A DNA stretch of 64,000 bases from Rhodopseudomonas_A palustris_F (GTDB lineage: Bacteria; Pseudomonadota; Alphaproteobacteria; Rhizobiales; Xanthobacteraceae), in contig NC_007925.1 of assembly GCF_000013745.1 (NCBI RefSeq), forward strand, positions 2,542,001 to 2,606,000, given 5' to 3'. The notes beneath the pieces are model-generated. The model was given only the letters and a program-made list of their open reading frames with translations. It searched no databases and was not told the origin of the DNA. The position numbers and the translations under genes were made by a program. Of the stretch, positions 33,919 to 41,489 are shown in pieces; position 1 is the stretch's first letter, and each line of letters opens with the position of its first letter.

Positions 33919-34272
33919 TTAGATACATGAATCGAAGGTTTGGCCGATTGAACCGATTAGCTGGAGCAAAATGCCGAACCCAGTCCAAAGCAGCCCGTAA
34001 AATATCAAACGCTTGCTTTGATTGAGGCTGACCTGACGTCCGTTAATGCTCTCGATCAAGTTCCCGAGTCGACCGCCTTCGACAAACATTCCGGCGGTGT
34101 CTCCAACACCATCGCGCCAAATTACACATTCAGCGTCCGACGTCTCTCGGCGAAATTCATTGTTCTCGGTGATCGCTGATGTGTTTGCCTTCTTCAACTC
34201 CCAGGCAAGAAAGCCAAACCCAATTACCTCCACGCCGGTGCCTATAGATGACAGTATGTTAGGCCAGCCCAT
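33919..34272 (-). CDS. small two-helix membrane protein
   Basis: The 117-aa product has helices at the N-terminus (ILSSIGTGVEVIGFGFLAWE) and C-terminus (RLIFYGLLWTGFGILLQLIG) with a polar middle. GGAAGGAG precedes ATG 34272, a very good ribosome site. It is a lower-GC gene in the accessory stretch. No family recognised. It follows the DUF6232 gene on the same strand with a family B repeat between them. Confidence 0.68.
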   Translation of the reverse strand: MGWPNILSSIGTGVEVIGFGFLAWELKKANTSAITENNEFRRETSDAECVIWRDGVGDTAGMFVEGGRLGNLIESINGRQVSLNQSKRLIFYGLLWTGFGILLQLIGSIGQTFDSCI

Positions 34273-34329
34273 ACAAGCTCCTTCCGTGGCGCCTTGGACG
34301 CTTGCTCCGCCTATTCTGCAGCCGGGTCC

Positions 34330-34412
34330 GTAGGGTGGGTTGAACGTAGTGAAGCCCACCGCAAGGATCAAGAATGGGGCAATGGAGTTCGCAAGGGCTC
34401 AACCCATCCTAC
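34330..34412. repeat. REP/MITE-like palindrome, family B copy 1
   Basis: GTAGGGTGGGTT and AACCCATCCTAC are near-perfect inverted ends. The right end overlaps and supplies the TAG stop of the DUF6232 gene. A second copy is at 36012. Confidence 0.85.
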
Positions 34413-34831
34413 GGGCTCCGTTCTTCGGTCGTAGCTCCCGAAAAAGCGGCTTCAACTGCGAGCTGGATGGATTGAAGATATTCGCGATCCTCTGAAGCGA
34501 TTTTCTGAACATCGCTGCTGGAGGTCTTGAGCACCAAAGTGAAGATATGCTTTGGCCAAAATTTCTGGACGATGAACGCGCCGATGCCGAGCACAGCCGC
34601 GATCGCTACTACCATCGACGTCTGGTCGGATTGCTGATTTGCCTGACTGGTGGCGAACGCTCCGATAACGACGGCGGCAACGAGCATCAGCACGGCGATC
34701 GGGTTCATCTTGCGGGCTGTATAGATTGCAATGCTACCGATGTTGCAGATTTGGTAAGAGATCCCGCCGAAACGTGCGATCTTGGTGGTAATCTCGATAT
34801 CACCGATCTTCAATAACGTCTGTTCCGACAT
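34409..34831 (-). CDS. DUF6232-like membrane protein
   Basis: The 140-aa product begins MSEQTLLKIGDIEITTKIAR then FGGISYQICNIGSIAIYTAR, the typical DUF6232 opening (a short beta domain), followed by two helices (AVLMLVAAVVIGAFATSQAN and VVAIAAVLGIGAFIVQKFW) and a further beta part. GAGGGGG precedes the ATG. Such proteins are linked to membrane-associated accessory systems, with no known function. The TAG stop lies in the end of a family B repeat, so the natural C-terminus may have been changed. Confidence 0.72.
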   Translation of the reverse strand: MSEQTLLKIGDIEITTKIARFGGISYQICNIGSIAIYTARKMNPIAVLMLVAAVVIGAFATSQANQQSDQTSMVVAIAAVLGIGAFIVQKFWPKHIFTLVLKTSSSDVQKIASEDREYLQSIQLAVEAAFSGATTEERSP

Positions 34832-34980
34832 CTCAGACCCCCTCGCGCTCCAGCAAAGGTAGCGAAAAGCGTGTCATGCACTATTGGCCGAAAGCCGTAG
34901 GGCCAGCGTCTTGTCCGCTTTAACACGAAGAGTGGGGAAACCTGCACATGGTCGCGGCCTCATCAATCATGCGGCAATCG

Positions 34981-35015
34981 GTGGGCACGGCGCAAGCGCG
35001 CCTTTGCCCACCCTA
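34981..35015. repeat. partial family C repeat
   Basis: Only the right half is present (GGCACGGCGCAAGCGCGCC, then TTTGCCCACCCTAC). The left arm seen at 32724 is missing. Confidence 0.7.
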
Positions 35016-35064
35016 CGGGCTAATTGCGATCCGCCCCCTAAAATAAAGTCGCGTGCCGCAGCAT

Positions 35065-35144
35065 GTAGCCCGGCGTAGCGCCATCCGGGAACGGCATTTC
35101 CGCGGCGGCGATGCCCCGGGTATCGCTGCGCTCACCCGGGCTAC
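35065..35144. repeat. REP/MITE-like palindrome, family A copy 3
   Basis: GTAGCCCGG starts at 35065 and CCGGGCTAC ends at 35144. The left arm has lost a few bases compared with copy 1. It ends eight bases before the stop of the antitoxin-like gene. Confidence 0.8.
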
Positions 35145-35151
35145 GCTTGCT

Positions 35152-35388
35152 TCATTGGCCGCGAAATTTGGCGAAGGCGGCATCGACCTGCGCGTCGCTG
35201 GCGAAGCGACCTTCGGCCGCGTCGCGCAAGCCGCGGTCGATCCCCGCTAGTTGCTCGGGCGTCGGCTGATAGTCACGACCATTGGCGCCAGCGTCGAGCT
35301 CGCGCGCAAAGGCGGCCAGTTCGTCCTGTAGATGGGACGGCCAGCTTTCGACGCGCTCGAGAATGTCAGCCAAGGGTTTGGTTTTCAT
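35152..35388 (-). CDS. antitoxin-like small protein
   Basis: The 78-aa product starts MKTKPLADILERVESWPSHL and ends GRFASDAQVDAAFAKFRGQ. An amphipathic helix region, a TPEQLAGIDRGLRDA block and a C-terminal A-x-F-x-K-F-R are typical of small antitoxin-like proteins found with RelE/ParE-type toxins. No toxin gene lies next to it. Its 5' part is included in a 355-bp duplication, which has left a truncated copy downstream on the chromosome. Confidence 0.6.
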   Translation of the reverse strand: MKTKPLADILERVESWPSHLQDELAAFARELDAGANGRDYQPTPEQLAGIDRGLRDAAEGRFASDAQVDAAFAKFRGQ

Positions 35389-35529
35389 GGGGCGCTTTTA
35401 GCACGGCGCCGATGCTCGGAAAAGCACAGTCGCAAGAGCGCGGTGCATTGCGTCCTGTGGACGAGACGACGGATGACGCTTTGCTCATCCGCCCTACAGA
35501 CTGGATAGCCAAACGGTCATGCGGGAATT

Positions 35530-35615
35530 GTAGCCCGGATGGAGCGTAGCGCAATCCGGGAGCGATATCTCCACGGCGGCGATGCCCCGGATTTCGCTGC
35601 GCTCATCCGGGCTAC
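35530..35615. repeat. REP/MITE-like palindrome, family A copy 4
   Basis: GTAGCCCGGAT at 35530 and ATCCGGGCTAC ending at 35615 bound this copy, which lies at the junction of the tandem duplication and supplies the stop codon of the truncated gene copy. Confidence 0.85.
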
Positions 35616-35743
35616 GCTCGCTGATAGTCGGGACCATTGGCACCAGCGTCGAGCTCGCGCGCAAAGGCCGCCAGCTCGTCCTGCAGATCGGGCGGCCAGC
35701 TTTCGACGCGTTCGAGAATGTCAGCCAAGGGTTTGGTTTTCAT
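35612..35743 (-). pseudogene. truncated copy of the antitoxin-like gene
   Basis: The frame gives 43 aa, starting MKTKPLADILERVESWPPDL and matching the first 41 residues of the intact gene, then QRA and a stop supplied by family A repeat copy 4. The C-terminal half is absent, so it is a duplication relic and probably non-functional. Confidence 0.8.
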
Positions 35744-35884
35744 GGGGCGCTTTTAGCACGGCGCCGACGCTCGGAAAAGCATCGTCGCAAGAGCGCGGCG
35801 CATTGCGTCCTGTGGGCGAGAGGGCAGATGACGCTTCGCGCATCCGCCCTACAGACTGGATAGCGAAACGGTCATGCGGCAATT

Positions 35885-35970
35885 GTAGCCCGGATGGAGC
35901 GTAGCGCAATCCGGGAGCGATATCTTTGCGGCGGCGATGCCCCGGATTCCGCTGCGCTCATCCGGGCTAC
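35885..35970. repeat. REP/MITE-like palindrome, family A copy 5
   Basis: Inverted ends GTAGCCCGGAT and TCCGGGCTAC. It is the duplicate of copy 4 within the second 355-bp unit. Confidence 0.85.
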
Positions 35971-36011
35971 GCTCGCTGATCCGGACGACGTTTGCCGAGC
36001 CGCCGCGTCCG

Positions 36012-36093
36012 TAGGGTGGGTTGAACGAAGTGAAACCCACCGAGACGTTGCGAATGCGGCGATGGGTTTCGCAAGGGCTCAACCCATCCTACT
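36012..36093. repeat. REP/MITE-like palindrome, family B copy 2
   Basis: GTAGGGTGGGTT and AACCCATCCTAC bound an 82-bp element closely matching the copy at 34330. It ends 31 bp before the stop of the HEPN gene. Confidence 0.85.
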
Positions 36094-36123
36094 GGGTACT
36101 ACGGGCTACGGGCTTGCTCGCAA

Positions 36124-36966
36124 TCAAATTGGTGGCAGGACGCGGTAGCGCAAATCCAGCATATCGTCCCAGCCTCCCATAAGTCGGTGCCATTGTTTGT
36201 CGGATCTAAGTTGCAACCTCACGTCCAGTTGTTGACCCACGTGGCATAACGCAATTGTCAGATCGACTGGGTAAGATTTCGCAAGGTCGCCCTTGAATGT
36301 CATCCATTCGACTGTGTAATTCTCGAAACTCGGATCGACATCTACTTCGATAGTCAGCCGATCGCCAACATTCAACTCACCGCGACCGTTGGAAATGACG
36401 TCAATGAATCTCATTCCATTTATGTCAGGGGTTAGATGAAAGTCGTTGCCAAGATTATCCCACACGCGAATGAATGTTGGTACATTAAACGTTCGCTCCA
36501 TACCCACGTCTTTCAGGTGTTCCATTATTGATTCAACTAAGTCGTTCGAATAGCAAACGGCTTTTTCGTAGTCACGGGTGCTACACACGCCGCCGTGTGC
36601 CAACTTATTGCGGATGTCGCGCATTCGACGAAGAAAGGACCGTGCCAAGTCGCGACTGCCAGAGTACGCGCTATCCAGAGCTTCTTCGAAATGAGCCCAA
36701 TAGAGATCGTCGTACAGCAGAATTTTTATGACGTCGTCGAAATTGGCGGTGTCGATTCTGCGTGCATATCTGCCTGGTTCTGCCGCGAAGAGTGAAGCCA
36801 TCCTCTTTCGCATTCCCTCGCCTATGAAGGTGCAGCCGCTTGGGCCCGGCTCGAGGTAAGTCCCGCCGTAAGACTGCCTCAATTTGAGGTCGATTAGCCG
36901 CCTAACCCAAGCCTCAGCGGCGTCAAGATGAGACCTGGCGATTGCTTTGCGGGTAGCCTCGTCCAT
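36124..36966 (-). CDS. HEPN-domain protein (Swt1-HEPN-like)
   Basis: The 280-aa product has an all-helical N-terminal half with the HEPN RNase-type motif RNKLAH (Arg119 to His124), inside FLRRMRDIRNKLAHGG. The helices around it (ARSFLRRM and YEKAVCYSNDLVESIMEHL) fit a HEPN bundle like that of Swt1-type proteins. Residues after ~170 form a beta-rich C-terminal domain with no recognised name. HEPN proteins are often ribonucleases in abortive-infection, toxin-antitoxin or conflict systems. It is 76 bp after the Mrr-like gene on the same strand, and both have lower GC than the core genes, suggesting acquisition together. Confidence 0.65.
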   Translation of the reverse strand: MDEATRKAIARSHLDAAEAWVRRLIDLKLRQSYGGTYLEPGPSGCTFIGEGMRKRMASLFAAEPGRYARRIDTANFDDVIKILLYDDLYWAHFEEALDSAYSGSRDLARSFLRRMRDIRNKLAHGGVCSTRDYEKAVCYSNDLVESIMEHLKDVGMERTFNVPTFIRVWDNLGNDFHLTPDINGMRFIDVISNGRGELNVGDRLTIEVDVDPSFENYTVEWMTFKGDLAKSYPVDLTIALCHVGQQLDVRLQLRSDKQWHRLMGGWDDMLDLRYRVLPPI

Positions 36967-37042
36967 GGAACTCCTCGCAGCCGATATGAAGATGCCTTAT
37001 GATGGTTTCGACGCTATTGATGTGATTTGTGGACTGTCTGCG

Positions 37043-37633
37043 TCAATCTGTCGTGCGTCGAGTTAGCTCGGCGAGCCACGACTGTAGGGAGGTCCCATTC
37101 ATGAGTTCCAGCCTTGTCGGCAGCATGGGGGCAATCGAGGGGTCATTGATGATTTTTGGTGCGAAATCAGATGTCGTAGTTATGATTCCTTTGGAAGCTT
37201 GTCGGTCGGCGGTGATGACTCCAATGAGAGATCTAACTGCGTCAGCATCGACGAGGTGGTCCTTCTTGTATGCTTTTACCGAGCCGAGTATTCGGACCGA
37301 TCCAATGCCTGTGGTTGTTGCGATAATGTCGCGCCCATAGTCTCCCGAGGACGGTGTCAGGATCACGTTGTAGCCAGCTTGTTCATATGCGCCTGCGACT
37401 AACTCTTCCCATTGCCGAGGTGACAGATCCATCGCCCTCGACCAATCCGTCGCAAATTCTTTGGCAACCTCGAACCAAATGGCGGACGTCGATTTGACGA
37501 GTAAGCCCTCGGCTTGCCTTTCCTCGGGGACGATGAGTCCAGAAACGATGAGTGTGGGACGAGAGTCGTTCGCCCGGGTCGAGAACGAGCTTGAACCGAA
37601 TGCGTGAGAACCAAAAGGTCCGCGACCAAACAT
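37043..37633 (-). CDS. Mrr-like restriction endonuclease-fold protein
   Basis: This 196-aa protein has a C-terminal PD-(D/E)xK domain of the Mrr type at about 70-190: WEELVAGAYEQAGYNVILT, the catalytic Asp102 in GDYGRDIIAT, the third-motif segment ILGSVKAYKK, and GIITTTSDFAP. The usual (Q/E)xK is SVK here (Ser118, Lys120), a variant that may weaken or alter cutting. Residues 1-65 are a distinct N-terminal region. It may cut methylated or foreign DNA. It precedes the HEPN gene on the same strand, and a terminator separates it from nrdJ. Confidence 0.65.
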   Translation of the reverse strand: MFGRGPFGSHAFGSSSFSTRANDSRPTLIVSGLIVPEERQAEGLLVKSTSAIWFEVAKEFATDWSRAMDLSPRQWEELVAGAYEQAGYNVILTPSSGDYGRDIIATTTGIGSVRILGSVKAYKKDHLVDADAVRSLIGVITADRQASKGIITTTSDFAPKIINDPSIAPMLPTRLELMNGTSLQSWLAELTRRTTD

Positions 37634-37652
37634 GGTTTCAACCCAGGAAAGA

Positions 37653-37672
37653 CCGCTCCATTTTTGGAGCGG
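37653..37672 (-). terminator. rho-independent-like terminator of nrdJ
   Basis: CCGCTCCA and TGGAGCGG form an 8-base stem with a four-base loop, 29 bp after the nrdJ stop on the minus strand, followed by TCTTTCC. It lies 20 bp upstream of the Mrr-like start, isolating that gene from nrdJ transcription. Confidence 0.65.
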
Positions 37673-37700
37673 CCATTTCTATTCCGTTTGGATTAGTAGC

Positions 37701-40700
37701 TCAACTACACCCCGTGGTCGCCCCACAGGTGTCGCACTTCATGCAGGTGCCGTTGCGGACCAGCGAGAAGTGGCCGCATTCGCCGCACATTTCGCCCTCG
37801 TAGCCTTTGGCCTTGGCTTCGGCGCGGCGTTCGGATTTCGACGGCTTGGCCTGTTCGCGCGCGGTGTTGGCCTTGCTCCACTGCAGTGCTTCCAGCTTTT
37901 CGGTCGGCGACAGGTCGTGGTCGGCTTCCGCCTTCAGTGCGGTGACGCCTTCCAGCGTGTCGGCGACGCGGGCGCCGTGCGCGGCTTGGGTGCCGCCAAG
38001 CGCGGTGACCGAGTGCACTCCCGCCGTCGACGTGCTGCGCGCAGTCTCGCCGCCGGTGGCGGGCGGCGTCGCGGCCGGCGCCTGCCGCATCACCACCAGA
38101 TTGTCGGTGCGCGAGCGGGTCAGGCCCTTCGACAGGTACTTGTTGGCCTGCGCCGGCTCCGGCGATTTGCCCTCGGCGATGCCCTTGCCGAGCGCGTCGA
38201 AATGCGATTCGCGGGGGTCGACATGGGCGAGGTCGAAGCGGCCCATGTAGCTCACCGCGAGTTCGCGGAACACGTAGTCGAGGATCGAGGTGGCGTACTT
38301 GATCGAGTCGTTGCCCTGCACCGGGCCCGCGGGCTCGAAGCGGGTGAAGGTGAAGGCGTCGACATATTCTTCCAGCGGCACGCCATACTGAAGGCCCAAG
38401 GACACCGCGATCGCAAAATTGTTGATGAACGACCGGAGGGCGGCGCCCTCCTTGTGCATGTCGATGAAGATTTCGCCGATCCGGCCATCGTCATATTCGC
38501 CGGTGCGCAGATAGACCTTGTGGCCGCCGACCACCGCCTTCTGGGTGTAGCCCTTGCGGCGGTCCGGCATCTTCTCGCGTTCGCGCATCACCACGATGCG
38601 CTCGACCAGCCGCTCCACCACCTTCTCGGAGAGCGCGGCGGTGCGCGCCGCCATCGGCTTCTCCATGAAGGCGTCGATGCCGTCGTCCTCGTCGTCCTCG
38701 TCGGCGATCAGCTGCGAGTTCAAGGGCTGCGACAGTTTCGAGCCGTCGCGGTACAGCGCGTTGGCCTTCAAGGCGAGCTTCCACGACAGCAGATAGGCCG
38801 ACTTGCAGTCGTCCACCGTGGCGTCGTTCGGCATGTTGATGGTCTTGGAGATCGCGCCGGAGATGAACGGCTGCGTCGCCGCCATCATGCGGATGTGGCT
38901 TTCCACCGACAGATAGCGCTTGCCGACCTTGCCGCAGGGATTGGCGCAATCGAACACCGCGTAGTGCTCGGCCTTCAGATGCGGCGCGCCTTCGATGGTC
39001 ATGGCGCCGCAGATGTGGATGTTGGCGGCCTCGATCTCGCGCTTGGAAAAGCCGATCGCGGCCAACAGGTCGAAATTCGGCGCCGCGATCAGGTCCGGCG
39101 CGAGCTTCAGCGTGTCGTGCAGGAACTCCTCGCCAAAAGTCCATTTGTTGAAGGCGAATTTGATGTCGAAGGCGGTCGGCAGCGCGGCCTCGACCTTCTT
39201 CAAGGCCTCGTCGGTGAAGCCCTTGGCCTTCAGCGTGGCGACGTTGATCGCCGGGGCGTTGGAGAGCGAGCCGTGGCCGACCGCGTAGGCCTCGATCTCG
39301 GCGATCTGGTGTTCCGGATAGCCGAGGATGCGCAAGGCGGCGGGCACCGCGCGGTTGATGATCTTCCAATAGCCGCCGCCGGCGAGCTTCTTGAATTTCA
39401 CCAGCGCGAAGTCGGGCTCGATGCCGGTGGTGTCGCAATCCATCACCAGGCCGATGGTGCCGGTCGGCGCCACCACGGTGGTCTGGGCGTTGCGATAGCC
39501 GTGGGCTTCGCCGAGTTCGAGCGCCTTGTCCCAGGCCGCCTTGGCGTGGGTGACGACGTCCTCCTGCGGGCAGGAGGCGTGATCGAGCGGCACCGGATTG
39601 ACCGCAAGGCCCTCATAGCCGCGGGATTCGCCGTGCGCGGCGCGGCGATGGTTGCGGATCACCCGCAGCATGTGGCCGGCGTTCTTCTTGTAGCCGGGGA
39701 ACGGCCCGAGTTTCTGCGCCATCTCCGCCGAAGTGGAATAGGCGGTGCCGGTCATGATCGCGCTGAGCGCGCCGCACAAAGCGCGGCCTTCTTTGGAGTC
39801 GTAGCTGAGCCCCATGGTCATCAACAGCCCGCCGATATTGGCGAAGCCGAGCCCCAGCGTGCGGAATTCGTAGGACAATTCCGCGATCTGCTTTGACGGA
39901 AACTGCGCCATCATCACGGAGACTTCCAGCACCACGGTCCACAGCCGGCACAGATGCTCATAGGCATCGACGTCGAAGCGGTTGGTGGTGGTGTCGTACA
40001 TCGTCAAGAGGTTGGCCGAGGCCAGGTTGCAGGCGGTGTCGTCGAGGAACATGTATTCCGAGCAGGGGTTCGAGGCGCGGATGTCGCCCGAGGCCTTGCA
40101 GGTGTGCCAGTCGTTCATCGTGGTGTTGAAGTGCAGCCCGGGATCGGCCGAGGCCCAAGCGGCGTAGCCGATCTTCTCCCACAGGTCGCGGGCCTTCAGC
40201 GTCTTCATCACCTTCTTGTTGGTGCGGCCGATCAGATTCCAGTCGCCATCGGTCTCCACCGCGCGCAGAAAATCGTCCTTCAGCGAGACGGAGTTGTTGG
40301 AGTTCTGCCCCGACACGGTGAGGTAGGCCTCGGAATCCCAGTCGGTGTCGTAGGTCGGGAAGTCGATCTCCTTGTAGCCTTGCTTGGCGTATTGGATGAC
40401 GCGCTTGATCATGGCGTCCTGCACCAGCGCGCGGCGGGCGAGCTTGATCTCGCGGCGCAGCGCCGGGTTCTTCTCCGGGTCGAAGCAGTCGTCGCCGGAG
40501 CCTTCGCAATTCACGCAGGCCTTCAGCACGGCCTTCAGATGCTTCTGGTTCAGCTTGGAGCCGGTGACGAGGGCGGCGACCTTCTGCTCCTCTTTCACCT
40601 TCCAGTCGATATAGGTCTCGATATCCGGATGGTCGGCGTCGACCACCACCATCTTGGCGGCGCGGCGCGTGGTGCCACCCGACTTGATGGCGCCGGCGGC

Positions 40701-41489
40701 GCGGTCGCCGATCTTCAAGAAGCTCATCAGGCCGGAGGAGCGGCCGCCGCCGGAGAGTTTTTCGCCTTCGCCGCGCAGCCGCGAGAAGTTGGAACCGGTG
40801 CCGGAGCCATACTTGAACAGCCGTGCTTCACGCACCCACAGGTCCATGATGCCGCCCTCGTTGACGAGGTCGTCCTGGATGCCCTGGATGAAGCAGGCGT
40901 GCGGCTGCGGATGCTCATAGGCCGACTTCGACTTGGTCAGCTTGCCGGTCTTCCAGTCGACGTAGAAATGGCCCTGGCCGGGGCCGTCGACGCCGTAGGC
41001 CCAATGCAGCCCGGTGTTGAACCATTGCGGCGAATTCGGCGCCACCATCTGCTTGGCCAGCATGTAGCGCAGTTCGTCGTTGAAGGCGCGGGCGTCGTCT
41101 TCCGAGGAGAAGTAGTCGCCCTTCCAGCCCCAATAGGTCCAGCAGCCGGCGAGCCGGTCGAACACCTGCTTGGACGACAATTCGCTGACGAAGCGCTCGT
41201 TCTCCGGCAGCAGCGCCAAAGCCTCGGTGTCGGGCACCGAGCGCCACAGCCACGACGGCACGGTCTCTTCTTCGACCTTCTTCAAGCGCGCGGCGACGCC
41301 GGCCTTGCGGAAATACTTCTGCGCCAGCACGTCGGAGGCGACCTGCGACCAGAACTCCGGCACCTCGACATTCTCGAGGCGGAACACCACCGACCCGTCG
41401 GGATTGCGAATCTCACTGGTGGTCAACCGAAACGCGATTTCGGCATAGGGAGACTGGCCGTCCTGGGTGTAGCGCCGTTCGATCTTCAT
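37701..41489 (-). CDS. nrdJ: vitamin B12-dependent ribonucleotide reductase (class II)
   Basis: This 1262-aa enzyme reduces ribonucleotides to deoxyribonucleotides using adenosylcobalamin, in the cytoplasm. Recognised blocks are MVAPNSPQWFNTGLHWAYG, ARLFKYGSGTGSNFSRLRGE, the active-site NPCSEYMFLDDTACNLASAN with radical-site residues, and a C-terminal zinc-ribbon (MCGECGHFSLV then CMKCDTCG). Length matches alphaproteobacterial NrdJ (about 1250 aa). A TATAAT at minus-strand 41540-41535 may be the -10 element, giving a short leader. I looked for a B12 riboswitch upstream and did not find a convincing one. Confidence 0.96.
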   Translation of the reverse strand: MKIERRYTQDGQSPYAEIAFRLTTSEIRNPDGSVVFRLENVEVPEFWSQVASDVLAQKYFRKAGVAARLKKVEEETVPSWLWRSVPDTEALALLPENERFVSELSSKQVFDRLAGCWTYWGWKGDYFSSEDDARAFNDELRYMLAKQMVAPNSPQWFNTGLHWAYGVDGPGQGHFYVDWKTGKLTKSKSAYEHPQPHACFIQGIQDDLVNEGGIMDLWVREARLFKYGSGTGSNFSRLRGEGEKLSGGGRSSGLMSFLKIGDRAAGAIKSGGTTRRAAKMVVVDADHPDIETYIDWKVKEEQKVAALVTGSKLNQKHLKAVLKACVNCEGSGDDCFDPEKNPALRREIKLARRALVQDAMIKRVIQYAKQGYKEIDFPTYDTDWDSEAYLTVSGQNSNNSVSLKDDFLRAVETDGDWNLIGRTNKKVMKTLKARDLWEKIGYAAWASADPGLHFNTTMNDWHTCKASGDIRASNPCSEYMFLDDTACNLASANLLTMYDTTTNRFDVDAYEHLCRLWTVVLEVSVMMAQFPSKQIAELSYEFRTLGLGFANIGGLLMTMGLSYDSKEGRALCGALSAIMTGTAYSTSAEMAQKLGPFPGYKKNAGHMLRVIRNHRRAAHGESRGYEGLAVNPVPLDHASCPQEDVVTHAKAAWDKALELGEAHGYRNAQTTVVAPTGTIGLVMDCDTTGIEPDFALVKFKKLAGGGYWKIINRAVPAALRILGYPEHQIAEIEAYAVGHGSLSNAPAINVATLKAKGFTDEALKKVEAALPTAFDIKFAFNKWTFGEEFLHDTLKLAPDLIAAPNFDLLAAIGFSKREIEAANIHICGAMTIEGAPHLKAEHYAVFDCANPCGKVGKRYLSVESHIRMMAATQPFISGAISKTINMPNDATVDDCKSAYLLSWKLALKANALYRDGSKLSQPLNSQLIADEDDEDDGIDAFMEKPMAARTAALSEKVVERLVERIVVMREREKMPDRRKGYTQKAVVGGHKVYLRTGEYDDGRIGEIFIDMHKEGAALRSFINNFAIAVSLGLQYGVPLEEYVDAFTFTRFEPAGPVQGNDSIKYATSILDYVFRELAVSYMGRFDLAHVDPRESHFDALGKGIAEGKSPEPAQANKYLSKGLTRSRTDNLVVMRQAPAATPPATGGETARSTSTAGVHSVTALGGTQAAHGARVADTLEGVTALKAEADHDLSPTEKLEALQWSKANTAREQAKPSKSERRAEAKAKGYEGEMCGECGHFSLVRNGTCMKCDTCGATTGCS

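Larger units (their letters stand above)
34832..35151. other. gap made largely of repeat remnants
   Basis: It contains a right-half family C repeat (34981-35015), a family A copy (35065-35144) and unassigned sequence. No gene is visible. Confidence 0.6.
35266..35975. repeat. 355-bp direct tandem duplication
   Basis: Bases 35266-35620 and 35621-35975 are about 93% identical over exactly 355 bp each. The unit holds the first half of the antitoxin-like gene, its upstream sequence and one family A repeat. The first copy's left end lies inside the intact gene, so the second copy is cut there. Confidence 0.9.
35389..36123. other. 735-bp stretch of duplicated and repeat DNA
   Basis: Apart from the truncated gene copy, this stretch is filled by the duplicated upstream sequence, family A copies 4 and 5, and a family B copy. 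I see no other coding signal. Confidence 0.6.
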
